Below are positions 21,855 to 37,000 of a DNA stretch of 64,000 nt, one piece after another (positions within the stretch are counted from its first letter, which is position 1; each line of letters opens with the position of its first letter). The stretch lies in NCBI GenBank assembly GCA_007570785.1, contig ML664183.1, forward strand, positions 12,897,778 to 12,961,777. The letters run 5' to 3'. The notes beneath the pieces are model-generated. The model searched no databases. It was not told the DNA's origin and worked only from the letters and a program-made list of their open reading frames with translations. Both the position numbers and the translations under genes were made by a program. This DNA comes from Antilocapra americana (taxonomy: Eukaryota; Chordata; Mammalia; Artiodactyla; Antilocapridae).

Positions 21855-21981
21855 ATATTTCTTAAAAATATGAGAGCAGCAGCTTATTACAAGTCTCCAC
21901 TACTGTGCATCAATGATGGAATCAGAACAACACAACAGATTCATAAGAATGAGAGGACCGCAGAACAACGAGAAGTCAGTT

Positions 21982-22098
21982 TTATGCTTCTTCTTGCTCT
22001 GGATAATTTAGAATTTTGCGGTGTGCCTGACGTAAATATTGCTGCTGTTTGAAGTAAACCTTGAATGCTCCTTTAATGGCAACAAAAGCAATTCCACC
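21982..22098 (-). CDS. MARCHF5: MARCHF5 exon 6 (last coding exon, residues 241-278)
   Basis: Acceptor TTTTATTTTAG ends at 22099. 38 codons from GGIAF to the C-terminal EQEEA, then TAA at 21984-21982. The exon carries the end of the fourth membrane segment and the cytosolic tail rich in Q, K and R ([13 protein letters not shown]). Phase 0 start. Confidence 0.97.
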   Translation of the reverse strand, partial: GGIAFVAIKGAFKVYFKQQQYLRQAHRKILNYPEQEEA

Positions 22099-25000
22099 CT
22101 AAAATAAAAAGAAAAATTAGCTTTTTATAATGCAGATTTATAGAAAATAAAAATCATTTTACTTATATCACAAGACATTGTCATTGTTGCTAATTCAGAT
22201 GGCTGCAAATGAAACAGTACTCCTTTTTTTTTTTTTAAATCAGAGTGTGAGATAGGGAGACAGACACTGCAGGTAATCTGTCAGTGAAAAAATTAAGTGT
22301 CAGTTGCTCAGACACATTTGACTCTTTGTGACCCCATGGACTTCTGTCCATGGAATTCTCCAGACAAGAATACTGGAGTTGGCTGCCATTTTCTTCTCCA
22401 GGGAATCTTCCTGACCTAGGGATCAAACCCAGGTCTCCTGCATTGCGAAGATTCTAAAGGCAGATTATTTACCATCTGAACCACCAGGTAGCCCAACAGG
22501 TCAGAGTATAGATGATTACTCTATCGTTTCTGAGTAATTTTCCTTCTACTTAGTTCTACTGCTCAGGCATTATATGCAGGTTACCTCCGAGGAGGAGAAG
22601 TGGGAATAATAATAATGACATCAAACAACATAAAGGCTTATTTATTACTCTGTGCTAACATTTCAAATGAATGATCTCATTTAACCCTCACAATAATTCT
22701 GAGGTAGCTACCATGAATAGTTCCATTCTACAAGCACAGAGAAGTCAAGCAATTTTATTTAGGTTTCTCAGCAAGGCAGTGTCTCTGATAGGATTTGAAC
22801 TGGGCAGTCTGAACCTAGAGCAGAAGTTCTTCACCAGTATCTTTTGGGAGTGATGATTCATGCCTAATCGAGGAGAGAAATTAAAAGTTCCAGAAGACCA
22901 GAGCTACTATAGTGGATCCTCCTCTTTTTGTTGCTGTTGGATGACAGTGGGGATCAAACAAAGGCTTAAGGCACAGGAGCAATTGTATAAATATTTATAT
23001 AGCCCCATTCTTTGTTTTGTAAACAAATATATAGTTCATTCTCTTTGTATAGTCACTTGAAAAAAGTAGTATTAAAGCCATCTTACCAAGATTGTCCTTT
23101 GTAAATTAGAGTTAACACTACTGAACATTAGTTTACCAACTATTGTCGCAATAGTAGGAAAAACAAGGGCTCCACACAAAATTCGGGTGGCAGAGACATG
23201 ATCTGCTAAAGGATTAGCCTCAGCTGGAATTCGAGGAACAGGACAACCAATCCCTAGAGAAAAAGATGGAGGGTGTTAGTGCTAATAAATTAGAAGCTAA
23301 AATACCTTTGCATGGTAGGATTCGTTCACAAGATTAATTTTGGTATGCTCATTACCACCATAATTTAGGGCCTTACCTGGGAATATACTGTTCAAAATTT
23401 GTAGTTTATTTGAGTATTTGCGCCAGAGTCTAAGCACATAGTCCTCCCAGCGAATCATCTTGCCTAATATCAGCATGACAGGAATAGTGGGAAGTCCAAT
23501 TAAAAGGAATAAAGGATCAGCTCTCTCCATAACATCCAAACCTTCTTTATGGCCTACAACCTGTGAAACAGACAGCATTTGCTCCAATCACTGCCTCGTC
23601 TAATGAAGGGTTGCATGCTTGAGCTCAATTCATTTTAGAGAAAAGTACTAAATTTACAAACAAAAAGTTTAAAAAATAAGCCAAAGCTGTTTCACATTAA
23701 ATTAGAATAAAAGCTTTAAAACCCACATTGATTACATTTCAGCGGAGGGAAGGGGTTTCTGCTTCTTGCTTATGTTCCTCTTATTTATTTGGTTAGTTTG
23801 GGTTATAATTTTAGGTTCTCGTGTATCTTCCCAAGAGCATCTGTTTTCCTGCTCTTCCTACCAGGAGGTAATAAGCACAGCCAGCCAAGGGGTGGGAGCA
23901 GTCTTCAGGGAGATGGCTTGAAACCTCATTTCTCTTTGGCTTTCTCTCTGCTTAGTGGGATCGAGAGTAATTTCTCTGGCTGGCTCAATGCCGGCTCTAC
24001 AGACCAAAATGCAATTCCAAGGTCTATATTTGAGGGAATGCAATAGGAGGTCCAGTTTTGGCTATAGGTTCCAGTCACTGTTTCTAATTCAGGAACCCAA
24101 GGGTACCTTTCTATTGGGTTGTAAAGCTAAAACAACCCTTTTCCTCTCATCTGGGTCTTGGGGTTATTTCTCAATTGTTTAAAGATCTGAGAAGGCAAGA
24201 AGGACATGATTAATTCTCATCTGTGAATCTCCACACTTCCCCTCCTGGCAGAATTCTTTTTACTTGCTCATCAATCTTGGCTTTACACATCTCTCAACAT
24301 GGCCATTCTGTTGGTGAGTAAACTTACTTTTAACTAGAATATGTCCCTGGATTCTCTTTCACAGGTCTCAAATGACCTTCCTTTAGTCAGAAGTCCCAAC
24401 TGCTCACAAATTAAATATATTTCTCTGAGGGATTATTCTTGGCAGTTATGACAGGGGAGACTATTTCAGAATTTCGGGGTTTGAGGCCATCCGGATGTGA
24501 GGACAGTATTATGAAGGATTCTATATAGTTTTTCTGTACACACTTGAGGATTAAACTGTGAAGAAGGAACTGTTGATACAGACAATTTATATCTTTACCT
24601 GTCTATATCTCTGAAAAGGATGAGGGAAAAGGAAGGAAACACAAGGAGAGAAGGGAAGAAAGAAGGTAGGGAAGACTAAAAGCCCTACAGACAACATTTA
24701 CTTGGGAAAACAAACTCATGAAAAAGCAAATGGGCTCTTTTTTTTTTTTTAATGAGATGTCTTTTAGCCAGCTATTATAGCAGATTATTATTTTTTTAAG
24801 GTGGACTTCAAGATGTGAAATAAGCTGACAATGATCAGGGCAAATTGGCATTCTAGGCAACAGACTTGATTCAGGTAGAAATAGTTTATGAAACTATATG
24901 GAATGGACCAAAGTGGGCGTTATTAAAGCTTCAGCTAAGGATACATATCCAGACTTTTGTACATGACTGATTTATCTAACCGAGATGTAACATTGAAGAG

Positions 25001-28000
25001 TAGGGACCAGTCTCTTCTACATGGTCAAAACCCATGGTGTCAGTATCTAATATTCTTCTGTGTCTCCAGGTAGAGCTGCCCTAAAGTGAATTAGTCTGGT
25101 TCACAATATTTCATAAACACATATCCCACACTTTGGGGGCGAAAGTGGATTAGCCCAGACTGTCCTTACCTATAATGCTTGCTCCATGACACCATTTTTA
25201 AAATTATTTTATTATTTTCAACATTATGATTACTTTATAACTAAATGTGATTTAAATACTTCTGGAGTGTTAGCAAATAAATTCAGAAAACTGAAAAATT
25301 CCTTTGTTGGGTTATGTTTTTAGAATTTAGGTTTTAAAACTATAAAGCAGAGTGTGTATTCAGGTATGGGCTCTATATAGTAAAGAAAAATTTATTACTC
25401 ATAGGTATCAGTAAAAATCTTCTAAACAGGTATCTAAGGATGGGGAAATAAAAAAGGAAATAGGGCAAATAGTGAGCAAAAGTCCATCTTCCCACATGTG
25501 CTCAAGAGGCATGCTTTGTGCATTAAGTTGAGGCTGACCATTACATGCATATTCGCATGCATTCATTCAACTGAATATTGATTATGTGCCAGGCACAGAA
25601 CTTGGTGCTGGGAAATAAAAGGTGAACTAAATAGACATCTTTTGGAGGTGACAGACAATCAAATCAAACAAGTGTACAAATATAAATGTTAAGGAACTAG
25701 GATAGTATAACATCTTCAGTGTCATACTACCTGCTACCACAGGGTAATAAATGAAAGCTGAATTAAGCAACGGGACTGATTTAACTTTCGTCAAAACAAA
25801 ACCAGCAAACCTTGTGTAGAATCATGTACATTCTGGTTTTATGCCCTAAGATGGAAAAAGAGATTATTTTCAAGACTTAAATTTTGAGGTTAGATTCAGG
25901 AATGATAGAATGCTTTTGCTAAGAATTTCTTATCCATATCAAGGCCTATGGAACTGTAGGTTTAGAGAAACTGTAGGGTAGTCTCCATGGTCAGTTAGGC
26001 CACAGTTCATCAACGCTGAAAAGCTAGGAGTTTTAGTTAAGGTCTGATCCTTTAAAGCACCTCCTATGGAACCCTACTTTTAAACAGCAGGATGGAACAG
26101 TGATGAACTAAAAGATCTTCTTAGCATTAAGGATACTTAAATGTAACATAATTAAGAACAGTCAATCCTGTGGGGGTTCTACACTAGAGGCAGATTGGTT
26201 GGATTGACAGAGAATGAAGTTAAAGAAAACAATCAAGAGGCTCTGTTAGCCATCCAGGTGTGATGGGGGTGGGGTGGGGGAATGACAGGCATTAAAGTCA
26301 GGCATTAAAGACAGTGGAAAGGAAGCCATAGATGTTAAGACATATCAAAATGGAAATTGCCTGGACTTGGTCAGTGGACTGAATATAGGGCTATGAAACA
26401 GAAAGAGTTAAAAATAAAGGTAATCCTAAGAATGTAGGCTATTTATTGAGTAGATGGGAAAATAACTGTAGGAATCAAAGACACAGAGAAATTATAATAG
26501 AGAATAAATTTAGGCTTCAAACTGAGGAAAAGAGTTTGATTTCAATAATACTGAGTGTGAAGTCACAAGAAGTTATTTAAGGAGAAAGGCCATGCTGCTG
26601 TTATAGGACTGATTTTATGAAAATATTAAGATGAAAGACATAAATCTGAACAAAAAACTCATGGTTAAGATAGGTAGAAATCTTTAAGGAAAAGGTATAA
26701 AGAGAGAAGAGTCAAGGGCTTGAGACTAAATAAATCTTGAAATTTAAGTCTAATTTCTATCAACAATGACTGTAGCATTGCTTTGTAATAGCAAAAAACT
26801 AGAAGTAACTAAGTGACTGATCAATAAGAGATTGGTTGCTGAACTGTTGAAATTCTATACAAACAATGCTATGCAGATTTCTCCATACTTTGTGAAAAGA
26901 TCTGTAAAATTCACTGTTTTTGGAAAAAGAGGGATTCAGCTCTAATGTTTCCTTTTTGGGCGAAAAGAATAGTGTATGTGGGAGAACATTTTTTCTTACG
27001 TATGCACAAATAAAGTCTGGAAGAAGGTTAGGGTTAGGCAGTGGCTACCTGGGGAGAGGGGGACCTGGGCAAGTGAAGGACAGGAGTAAGAAGACTTTCC
27101 CTTAGAGAGCTTTTTATGTATTTTCTTATTTTTAAGCCATGAGAATATTATTACTTGGTCAAAATAATAATTTTTAAAACTCCTAACAAAAATCTATTTA
27201 ATAGATCGTCATATCAAAATAACATCATCTGATAGAATAAAAGTGAACCTGCATCACTGTCACCGCTCCGTAAGTCACAGCTGTCCAATAGATGGAGCCA
27301 ACCATTATTCCTGCTGCAGCAAATGGACAGGCTTTTGAGATCAGTCTATCTGCAAGATCCAAGACGTAAACAACTGGACCTATAATATAAAGAAAACAAA
27401 GTTTCAACATAAGGTAGATTTTTAAAAAAGACCTGTTCCGTATCCACAGATACAAAATATTTTTATGAAGTTGAAAGCACTGATGCTTTAGAAATAACTT
27501 TTATTGTAACAGTTATAAATGTAATGGGAACCTATATTTAATAGATTTAGAATTTCTCAGTCATTTGCATGAATAGCTAAGTTTCACTTCCTCAACCCTA
27601 GGAAATAGCCTCTTCAAATTTTTATCTTAGATAGTAAACCTAGTAAACCTAAGATTAAAGCCTCAAACACAGCTGCTTTTTATAAGGGAAAATAGTTCTC
27701 TTGTTTCTCTTAATGACACTGAAGACTATAGAATGACATAGCATTTCAACCTGCTCTCCATAAATAGTTCCTGGCCACTGTTGGATTCTATAGCACTTGG
27801 TAAGAGCGTCACTTTTTTGACTTCACTTACTACTTCCTTGATAGTGTGTGAAGGTAACCAAGGCTATTTTCTGTAGTTACACAAGTCTATCTTTCTTTGA
27901 TATCCAATTTAGTTGAGTGTTATTCTCTATCAAACAACTTTTAATGATCATGCCAGTTTTTGTGGCATTCTGACAGCTGGATGTGCCAATTATACTTCTA

Positions 28001-31000
28001 TTATTATGTGTTTACTAAGCCAATTTTGGTTACTACCTCTGGTAGTTATCTGGAATAACTACACTTGGAAGAAGTCTAATAACTGCCATTAAGCCTGGTA
28101 TAATTTAGCTCCAGAATCTCCTAGAATAGCAGAAAAGCCTCAGAACTGATTTACAGCAAGAACTAAAGAACTGAATATCTAAGTTTAACTAAGGGATTAT
28201 AAAAATCTTGACTTAGTAATCATCATATTTGTTGAATGCTCTCTATGTACAATGTACTTAAGACATTTTCTCAGAAATGTTTAAGAGCTGAATCTACCCC
28301 TGAGGGCTTGCAGTCTATAGGAGGATGCTGTATAATATATTTTTCAGTGTACAACGAAATTCACATAGCAATACGGTTATAAAATCACTACAAGAACAAG
28401 TATCTATCTACGGAGCTCTAATTTATAGTTCCTGATTTCTGGAGCCAGTAATATCACTAATCACTGTATACAGAGAGACCATACTGTGAAGAAAAAAGGA
28501 CATTAGAGAGATGTCAAAGGGACCTATGATTTAAATTCAGCATATAAACTATTGTCAAAGTCTAACTTACATAACATTTAAAATCATGATAAGTTATCTT
28601 TTGGGACCAAAGAGAAAAAGTAGGCCTAGTGCAGTGCACACTGACTCTACATTCTACATGACAGCAGGCACTGTGTGACACATTACATGTATCATTAATC
28701 AACCTCATAATGTAGGGTTTAATCCTTAAAACACACAAATTTGCTGGGTTAAGTTTGTACCTTCCCTCAGAAGGCACAATAAAAAAAAACTTTTAGTGAG
28801 TCTCCAAAGATCCTGCAATGCTAGTACCAAAAGTTAAAGCCAATGGGTATACATAAAACCTCAAAACTTCAGGTTTCACACTCTCTACGGAGAATTCTTT
28901 AATCAGAAAATTGAAGCCACAAGAGAACAACTATAGACTCTTTACAGCACCTTTCCACTTCCACTCTAGATCCTATCCCCTCACCAACTCAAAAGACATG
29001 ACTGCAGCAATTCACTCCTCCCCTCCTAGAGCAATACACTCTGTCCCCTACCCTTTATTGGATTATTGTCATCAAACATGTCATTATTTCTTTTACTTAA
29101 AAAACAAACACACACCTCTTTTCTTGATCCTTTCTTCCCACTGCTCCATTTATTTGCTCCCTTTACAACAAAGTTACTCAAAAGACTTTTCAGTTTCCAT
29201 TTTCTCTCCTTCAATTCTCTCTTGAACTCACTCCATCAGAACTGTTCCTCAAGGTCACTAACAAGCTACACACAGCTAAGTTCAGTGATCTCAGCCTTCC
29301 TCTTATTTGGCCTACCACCAACATCCGACAGATGTTCCCTTTTTCCCAATACATGGTTCTTCATGGCATCTCCAGGACTTCACCATCTCTTAGTTTTCTT
29401 TCTATCTCACCAGTCACTAACTTTTTAGTTCCCTTTCCTGGTTCCTCCTCTTTTTCTTGACCTCACTGAGGCCCAACCTGTCAACTTCTACTTCATTATA
29501 CTCCATATTTGATTACTCAGCTCTACTTTTCTTTTTCCCAAAGCATCTATCACCTAACATACTCTAATTTCCTTATTAATTGTTTCTACCTACTAGAATA
29601 GGGGTTGAGAAACTATGGCCCATGGGCTGAACCCACCTTGCTGTTTTTGTAAATAATGTTTTATAGCAACATGGTGACACGCAAAGCCTACACTACAGTT
29701 AGTTGACTCTTGAACAACATGAGTTTGAACTGCATGGATCCACTGATACTAGGATTTTTTTCAACAGCAAATACTACTGTTCTATATAACCCTCTATTGG
29801 TTGACTCCGTGGATTTGGAGGGATATGGAGGAGCTGTGGATAGAGGACCGACCATAAGTTTATATATGGACTTTCAACCACACAGAGGGCTGGCAACCCT
29901 TCCCCCTACACTGTTCAAGGGTCAGTTGTATTTACTGTTTTTTTTTTTTTTTTTTAACAGAAAAAGTGTTCTGGCTCCTGAACTAGAACACAAGACCCAA
30001 AGTGAAAGTAACCTTTTATTTTGCTTACTGATGAATCCCAAATTCCTATGATTCTCAAAAATTTGCTTAACTTTCTACTGAGGTACTTATTTTAAACTAT
30101 GATACAAAAATCTCTAGGTCTTCCTTTTTCATTATTTTGTATGAAGCCCAACTTATGAGACTATTTTCTACACAGTCAGAATCAGAATGTACTAGAAGAG
30201 AAGGTATTTTACCTGCTTTCAACCAACCTCCTGCCACCCCCTATCTTTTCAAAAAGGGTGCTTGGAAAGTAATAGGTCATTTAGATGAAACATAGTTCCT
30301 AAAAAGTAATCCATCACTATCAATTTTATCTGCTATGAACATGGACAATATAGAAATGTTTGAATTCTTTCCTTTAAATATCTCAGAAGGTTTCAACACA
30401 ATAAGCTCGATTTTCAATTTTCTTCTGAATCACTGGATATGAATTCTTTCTGTACAAACTAAAACAAATCCTCATACTTCCTTCTGGAAATTTTTTACTT
30501 ATCTCTTGTGTCATATGCAACAGATGTGCTCGATTAAATGAAGACACTAGCTGCATTTTATAATTCCTATTTCCAGTTTTTCTGACAAAATTCTGTCTAG
30601 GCTTTTGTCTTAATTTTTTTTTTGCCTAAACCTCTCAAGTCTCTTCCAGACAGACTACTCCAAGATTAGTTAAGTATTTTAAAGGAGAATAAATGCCTAG
30701 TGGTAAACATTACCACTGAAATATAAACTACCAGGTATTTCTTTCTGACAGCTAAAGATTATCTAGGAATATCTTACTTGATGAATAAGAATAATCGCCA
30801 AAATCCTCCAGATGCAGTCCCTCAATAATACTTTTCTTATTAGGAAGCTTATCATGTGTTACTATCCCATGACTTGAGGTTATAAAAGGAAAAGTATAAC
30901 AGTCACTAGATTCTTCCCATTGTTAAGATTACAGTGCAAACAGTTGGAGGAAATGAGGAAAGCCAAGACTCTTGCCCTTGAGAACCTCAATTCTAATGGA

Positions 31001-34000
31001 GAGGAAGAAGTATGACTAAATGTAAATCACAAGTTAAATATGTAAGGACATAAAAAAGTTTTAGTATTTTAAGAAGGCATTAATGAATTTTTAATACCTC
31101 AGTTGGCTTCATCACTTATGTTTCCAACAGTACTGTATTTACACAATGAATGACAATTGGAGAAGCTGGTATAAATACAAGTTTTGAAAATTCAACAATT
31201 TAATTGTTGAATAAAAGGTTGCTAGGGAAACATGGAATTAAAAGAAAATCTATTGTGAATTCTTTTGTACAATAAAGCTATAAAGCTTTTGTAAAGAAAA
31301 TAACTATACCTAATGTTTTGGGTAAGTTCAGATTTTTACATTTCAGATTTGAGTGACATCAAACAGTGAGCTGAGAACTATTGGGGAAACTCCTAAGTCC
31401 ATGTCCACTGAAAAGAAATAATCAGTTTTATCTGGCAGACACTGCAAAAGTAGATATATTGTAATTGTTGTATTGCAATTTAAATTCAAGTCTATGTATG
31501 CATGGTTCTTAAATTTATGAATTAATGACTGAAGGACAGGTAATACTTAAGTGTTCAAAATCTCCTGGCACTGTATACAGTCATAGCCAGAATTCCCAGG
31601 CCCTTTCTTGGGGAAGAAAGGTATCCTCAAAAACACCTCTGACCAATTCTTGAAAAATAATTTCTAAATACTGCCAGACTGCTAAAGTTCCTAACACCAA
31701 ACATAATTTAATGCTTCACAAGGTAACTTTTTATAAGCTCCTGAGAAGGTAACAGCTTCCATGACCAAGGTTTCTATTAAGTAGCCAAATTTATAAGAGA
31801 TTGCAGAGAATTAGCTTTGATCCAGATCCAACTCAAATGCCAACCTGCTAAGCCAAAATATCAACCCCACTTTCAGGTTCAGAAGTGTCCAGAATCGCAG
31901 ATTTTGGAGGCCATCAAGAGTCTTAACAATGTAGTTCTAAACATCTTTCCTTGCACACTATTTCTGGAATGTACTGCCCCTACTTTGATTAAATCTGTAT
32001 GAAAAATCCAACTTCCCAAAGAAAACTAACCTAACCTGACAGAAGCCGACTAATTGCTCTACCCCACCCTGTTCATGTTTCATGAAGCTTCCTTTACACA
32101 CTATCCCACAAAATGCACTTACCCCTTTGCTTGTGCATAATGTTAGTACTTTATGTTCTTGTTCAGTGTTTGTTCAGTTGTCTCAGTATCCTTTATGTCT
32201 GTCCATGTCAGCATCATCTTAGATTGAAAACTCCCAGGGGGCAGGGGCCATGTCTGTTTAACTCGTTTTGTACAGTGCCTAGGACAGAACCATGTACAGA
32301 TAGGTGCTTAAAAATTGCTCTTTAATGATGACTGGTACCACTCTCAGGGACTCTCTAAGCTACAGCTATCTTCAGCACGTGGCACTTGGCAGTACATCAG
32401 GGCACTCTGGCCTGTTCTACAGGGCAGTAGAGGTAATGGCACGGAAGCTAGCTGCAGCACTCTGTGGCAAGTATTTGACTATCCCTTGTTAAGAAACAAC
32501 TTAATATCACAACTACCAATTCAGCTAAGAGTTAAAAATTCATGGTAATTTTGATGGGATAGTAAAGAGCTTTAACTCTTTCTCTAGTGTTCATCTCTGT
32601 TTCCAACACTAATCTGCCAGAGGCTAGGTCTAAAAGCCTCGACAAGCTTATGTAAGTTTCATCTTTAATTGCTCTGCTTGTAGGTTGAGATGTTACTGTT
32701 TTTTAAATGTAAAAACAAACATCCTGCAAACTCAGGCTGTAAGTTACTTTGCCTAATAATAAGAATTTAGTCATTAGATTGTAAACAGAAGGATATGTTT
32801 TGGACAATTATTTATTGAACCAAACTAATAATAATTGACCCCAAATCCCTCAAAATAAGCAACACTGAATAAAAGATTCAGAGTCAAAGGAGATGAGTAC
32901 CATGTCTGTGTGTGTGTGTGTGTGTGTGTGTTTATGTGTGTGTGAATATATATAGTGTATGACCAAGAAAAGTACAAAAGACCATCAAAGTAGTTCGGAG
33001 TACATAGTTTGTGCCAAGGGAAAGTTTAAATTTTTCTTCATTAGAATAGCCCACAGAATATATGAGGGCTATAAAGTCAACTACTAAGTACTCATTAAGC
33101 ACCTATTGTACACATAGAATTTTACTATGCATTAAAATGTAAACAAAATTTAATACACTAGCCTCTGCCTCCAAGGAGCTACAATCTAGTTAGGGACAAA
33201 CAATAAATACACATTAAACAACTGGAAAACTTTATAGAAAACTGACCAATTTAAGACAGTATCATACAAACTATACAGATACATGTTAACAACATTTTAA
33301 GATTATAGAGAGGGTAAGGATACAAAGAGTTTTAATATTATTGTATGTATGTATGTATTTACGAATCAACAGAAGTGAATCCTGACCTTGAAGTCTTTGA
33401 TCTGAAAAGTCTATGCTAAAAGACCTTCTAACTAGAAATAAATGATTTTATTCAAAGGGTTTATATATTTTTAAAAAAAGCTAGTATGCTATTCAAGAGT
33501 TAATTGATAGAAAGTTGGCCAGATCTTTGAAAACATGACACAATAGGTAGGAAGTTCCTGCTGAAAGACATGCTAAAATTAATATGATGTTTTAGGAAAA
33601 CTAAGAATATTTGGTCAGAATTAGCCAGAATAGAATCCACAAGATTTTGTAAGTAAGTATAAAAAAGAGAGAAAGCATCAATCTAAAGCAGCTTAATATA
33701 AAAGAGAGCTGAGTTAAAAATGATAAAGAAATATTAAACCTTATTAGAGAGAAAATGTTTTGTCTGTTTTTAGGAGAAACCATGCCTGAAGGATTATTCT
33801 TTGAATTTCAGGCTTAAAAGTTGAAAAAGTTAAGTCATGATAAAAGAAAGACCACTACCAATTATCATTAATACATAAAAACAGATGGCAGTATTAATTA
33901 TGCATGTAATACATATATGCCAAGGAAGTGTCATTACATATTCTTTTTTCTTCCTTAAACATACCTATATTTTAAAAATTTTCCATGATGGGAATATAGT

Positions 34001-37000
34001 TTTAGTAATAAGAAAAACTACTTTCTAGAGAATAACAAAAGGTTATCATAAAATTCAGGTAACCATACCCCAAGGAAAGTCAACCTGACATTACTGTTTG
34101 ATTTTCTTTATGAGAAACTCACAGTAGGCTCCTTAGGAGGCAAAATAACAAGGTGGGTGAGGATTCAGTAGTGTCTACTGTGTGAATTTTGACAAAATGC
34201 TATCTTTGGACCTCAATTTCTACATATGTAATGATAATGAAAATAATATCTACTTCAGCGTTTTTGTGAAAAATTAATGCATATAAAACTCATTGCAGGA
34301 CTTAATATTATACTGTAATAATGTCAGGTATTAGTTCTTTCAAAAATGGGATACTAAGTGTAATAGAACTCTGGAATAGAAGTATAATTGAAGGCAGATG
34401 TTTGAGGAAAAATTTATGGAATAAGGTTCTGGTATAAAAACTGACTGTTTCAGGAAAATCTTAGGTAAGAAATAAAGGACAGACCTTTTTTGCCTAAAGG
34501 TCTAGGACAAGGAGGAAGAGGGAAATTCATGGAGCCAAGAAATCTGGGAATGGAAAGAGAGAAGAAACTAGATTATAATTAGTAATTACGTCAAAAAAAT
34601 TTAAGATTGTGTTTTGGACTTATAATTCAGCTACTTGTATTTATTTATACATAGTGTACACCCAAAAAGGTTTACCCTGTTGGAAGATACTTACTAAAAC
34701 AAATTTATGTTTAAATCTTAGGGAACAAGACTAGAAGTGATCCAGCGTAAATACAAGAAATCCTTACTTTGAAGGTATACTAGTCATCTTCATAAGAGAG
34801 TATATGAATGAGGGCCAAAGAAGATGTAATGAGATAGCTAACTACAAACTTTAACACCAGAAAGTACTCAAAGACTGAATCATTACAGAATAGGATTTTG
34901 GTTTTTAAATTGTTATTTTGATCATCCATAGGAGTTTAGATATAAAGCAAAGTAAAAATAAACACTTCTCTAATGGCCAAGTGTAAATATTACTAGAAAC
35001 TCTTACTTATATTTCTATGAAGAAAGCAGTTGAATTCTTAAGTCTAAACTGGTTTTCAAGTAATGAAATAAGACAACAATATACTTTATGAGAGCAGTCA
35101 GGTATAAATGGCTTGGATTTATTAATAGAGGGCTGTGTGGTTAGAGGAAACAGTACAGACTATTCTTAGAGAGTAACTGATAGCTTAGAAAACATTAAAA
35201 ATGTAAAATTCTCATTAAATTGAAGCCATGAAAAACTTCATTAAATTTGGGGGAAATATATTTAATGTATATTTAGTACCCTGTTTCAAACAGCATTCCT
35301 TTTTGTTTTCCAGTGGTTTAGCCACCTCATCATAAGGAAATGTAAATTAAAACTGTGAAATAAAAACTTTTCTTATCTAATAGATTATACTGTGACAAAC
35401 TAAAACGTTAGCCAATCTATTGGCAAAGCTATAGGCAAACAGGTAGACTCATCCATTGCTGGTAAATGTAAAATGGTATAGTACCTATGGAGGGGAATTT
35501 GGTATATCCAGCAAAAGTATATGTGCAATTCACAAACTTTGACTTAGCAATCCTTTCTCAGTTTATCTTTAATAAGTATTCTAAGCTAACAAACACACAA
35601 AAAAGGAGAATTACAATATCATTCTTCTGTACCATCTAATGAAATAATAGATCTGGAGGCAGTGAATGAAAAAATTATCAGTCAATGCTAAAATTAGGTG
35701 GAAGCTGACGGAACACTACTGGATGGATCAGGTGATAACACCTGTGCCCACTGATCAGTCTTATCATAAAAAAAGGCAACTACACATATTTTCTAGCTTT
35801 ACTGAGATATTACTGAAACATAACATATATAAGTTAAAGGTTTAGAATGCAATAGTTTGATAATATATATTGAGAAATGGTTACCACAATAAGGTTAGTT
35901 AAAACCTCAATCCTCTTGCATAATTAACATTTTTGTGGTGGTAACACTTATGATCTAATCTCTTAAAACCTTGATTTATATAATACAGTGTTAATTACGT
36001 CACCATACCATACATTGATCCTTAGAACTGATTCAGCTTTTAAATGGAAGTTTGTACCCCTTGACCATATCTCCCATTATTTCCCAACCACCAGTCCCAA
36101 TGATTCTATTTGAATTTGGGTATTTTAGAGTCCACATATAAGTGACAACGTATGATATTTTCTTTCTCTGACTTATTTTGCTTAACACAATGACCTTAAG
36201 ATCCAGCTATTGTTGCAAAAGCAGCATTACCTTTTTTTATTTAAAATGGCTGAATATTCTACTGCATATACACACATCCGTTTTCTTCATCATCTGTTGA
36301 TGGACCTTTAGGCCGCTCCCATATCTTAGCTATTGTGAAGCATGCTGTAGTGAACGTGGGGGTATAGGTTATCTCTTCCAGACAGTGATTTCATTCCTTC
36401 AGATACATACTCAGAAGTGGGACTGCTGGATCACATGACAGTTAAAAGAAATATATTTTTAGTGATCTCCATAGTTTTCCATAGTGGCTGTACCAATTTA
36501 TATTCCCATGAACAGTGCACACATTATCCTTTTCTCCACAACCTTGTTAACATTTGTTGTCTTTTTGTTAATAGTCATTCTCATAGGCATGAAGCAACAT
36601 CTCACTGTGGTTTTGATTTTCATTTCCCTGATAACTAGTGACACTAAGTATCTTTTCATGCATCAGTTGACTGTTGTATGTATTATATGGAAAAAATTTT
36701 AAGATTTTCATCCATTTTTAAATCAGGTTGTGTGTGGGTTTTGTTTTTGGATGTTGAGTTGTATGGGGGCTTCCCTGATGGCTCAGAGGGTGAAGAATCT
36801 GCCTGTAATGTAGGAGATGCAGGTTCGATCCCTGGGTCGGGAATATCCCCTAGAGGAGGAAGTGGCAATCCAATCCAGTATTCTTGCCTGAAAAACCCCA
36901 TGGACAGAGGAGCCTGGTGGACTGCAGTCCAAAGGGTTACAAAGAGTCAGATATGACTAACCATGCACACTAGACATTGAGTTCTATGAACTTCTTATAT

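Larger units (their letters stand above)
19180..21981 (-). other. MARCHF5: MARCHF5 3' UTR (probable, long form)
   Basis: About 2.8 kb directly after the stop codon with no young SINE or LINE insertion, unlike the flanks. Older MIR and L2 pieces are present. It ends just past the AATAAA at 19205-19200, which is followed on the minus strand by a T/GT-rich stretch (TTTTTATGTTCTC…GGTGTACTTTGTCTG) fitting a cleavage region. The extent is inferred; no transcript evidence is available here. Confidence 0.5.

Noticed and set aside
23297..23587. Single 96-codon gene candidate
   Set aside because: It is MARCHF5 exon 4 read through both splice sites into the introns.
27225..27455. Single 76-codon gene candidate with a membrane segment
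   Set aside because: MARCHF5 exon 3 read through its splice sites.
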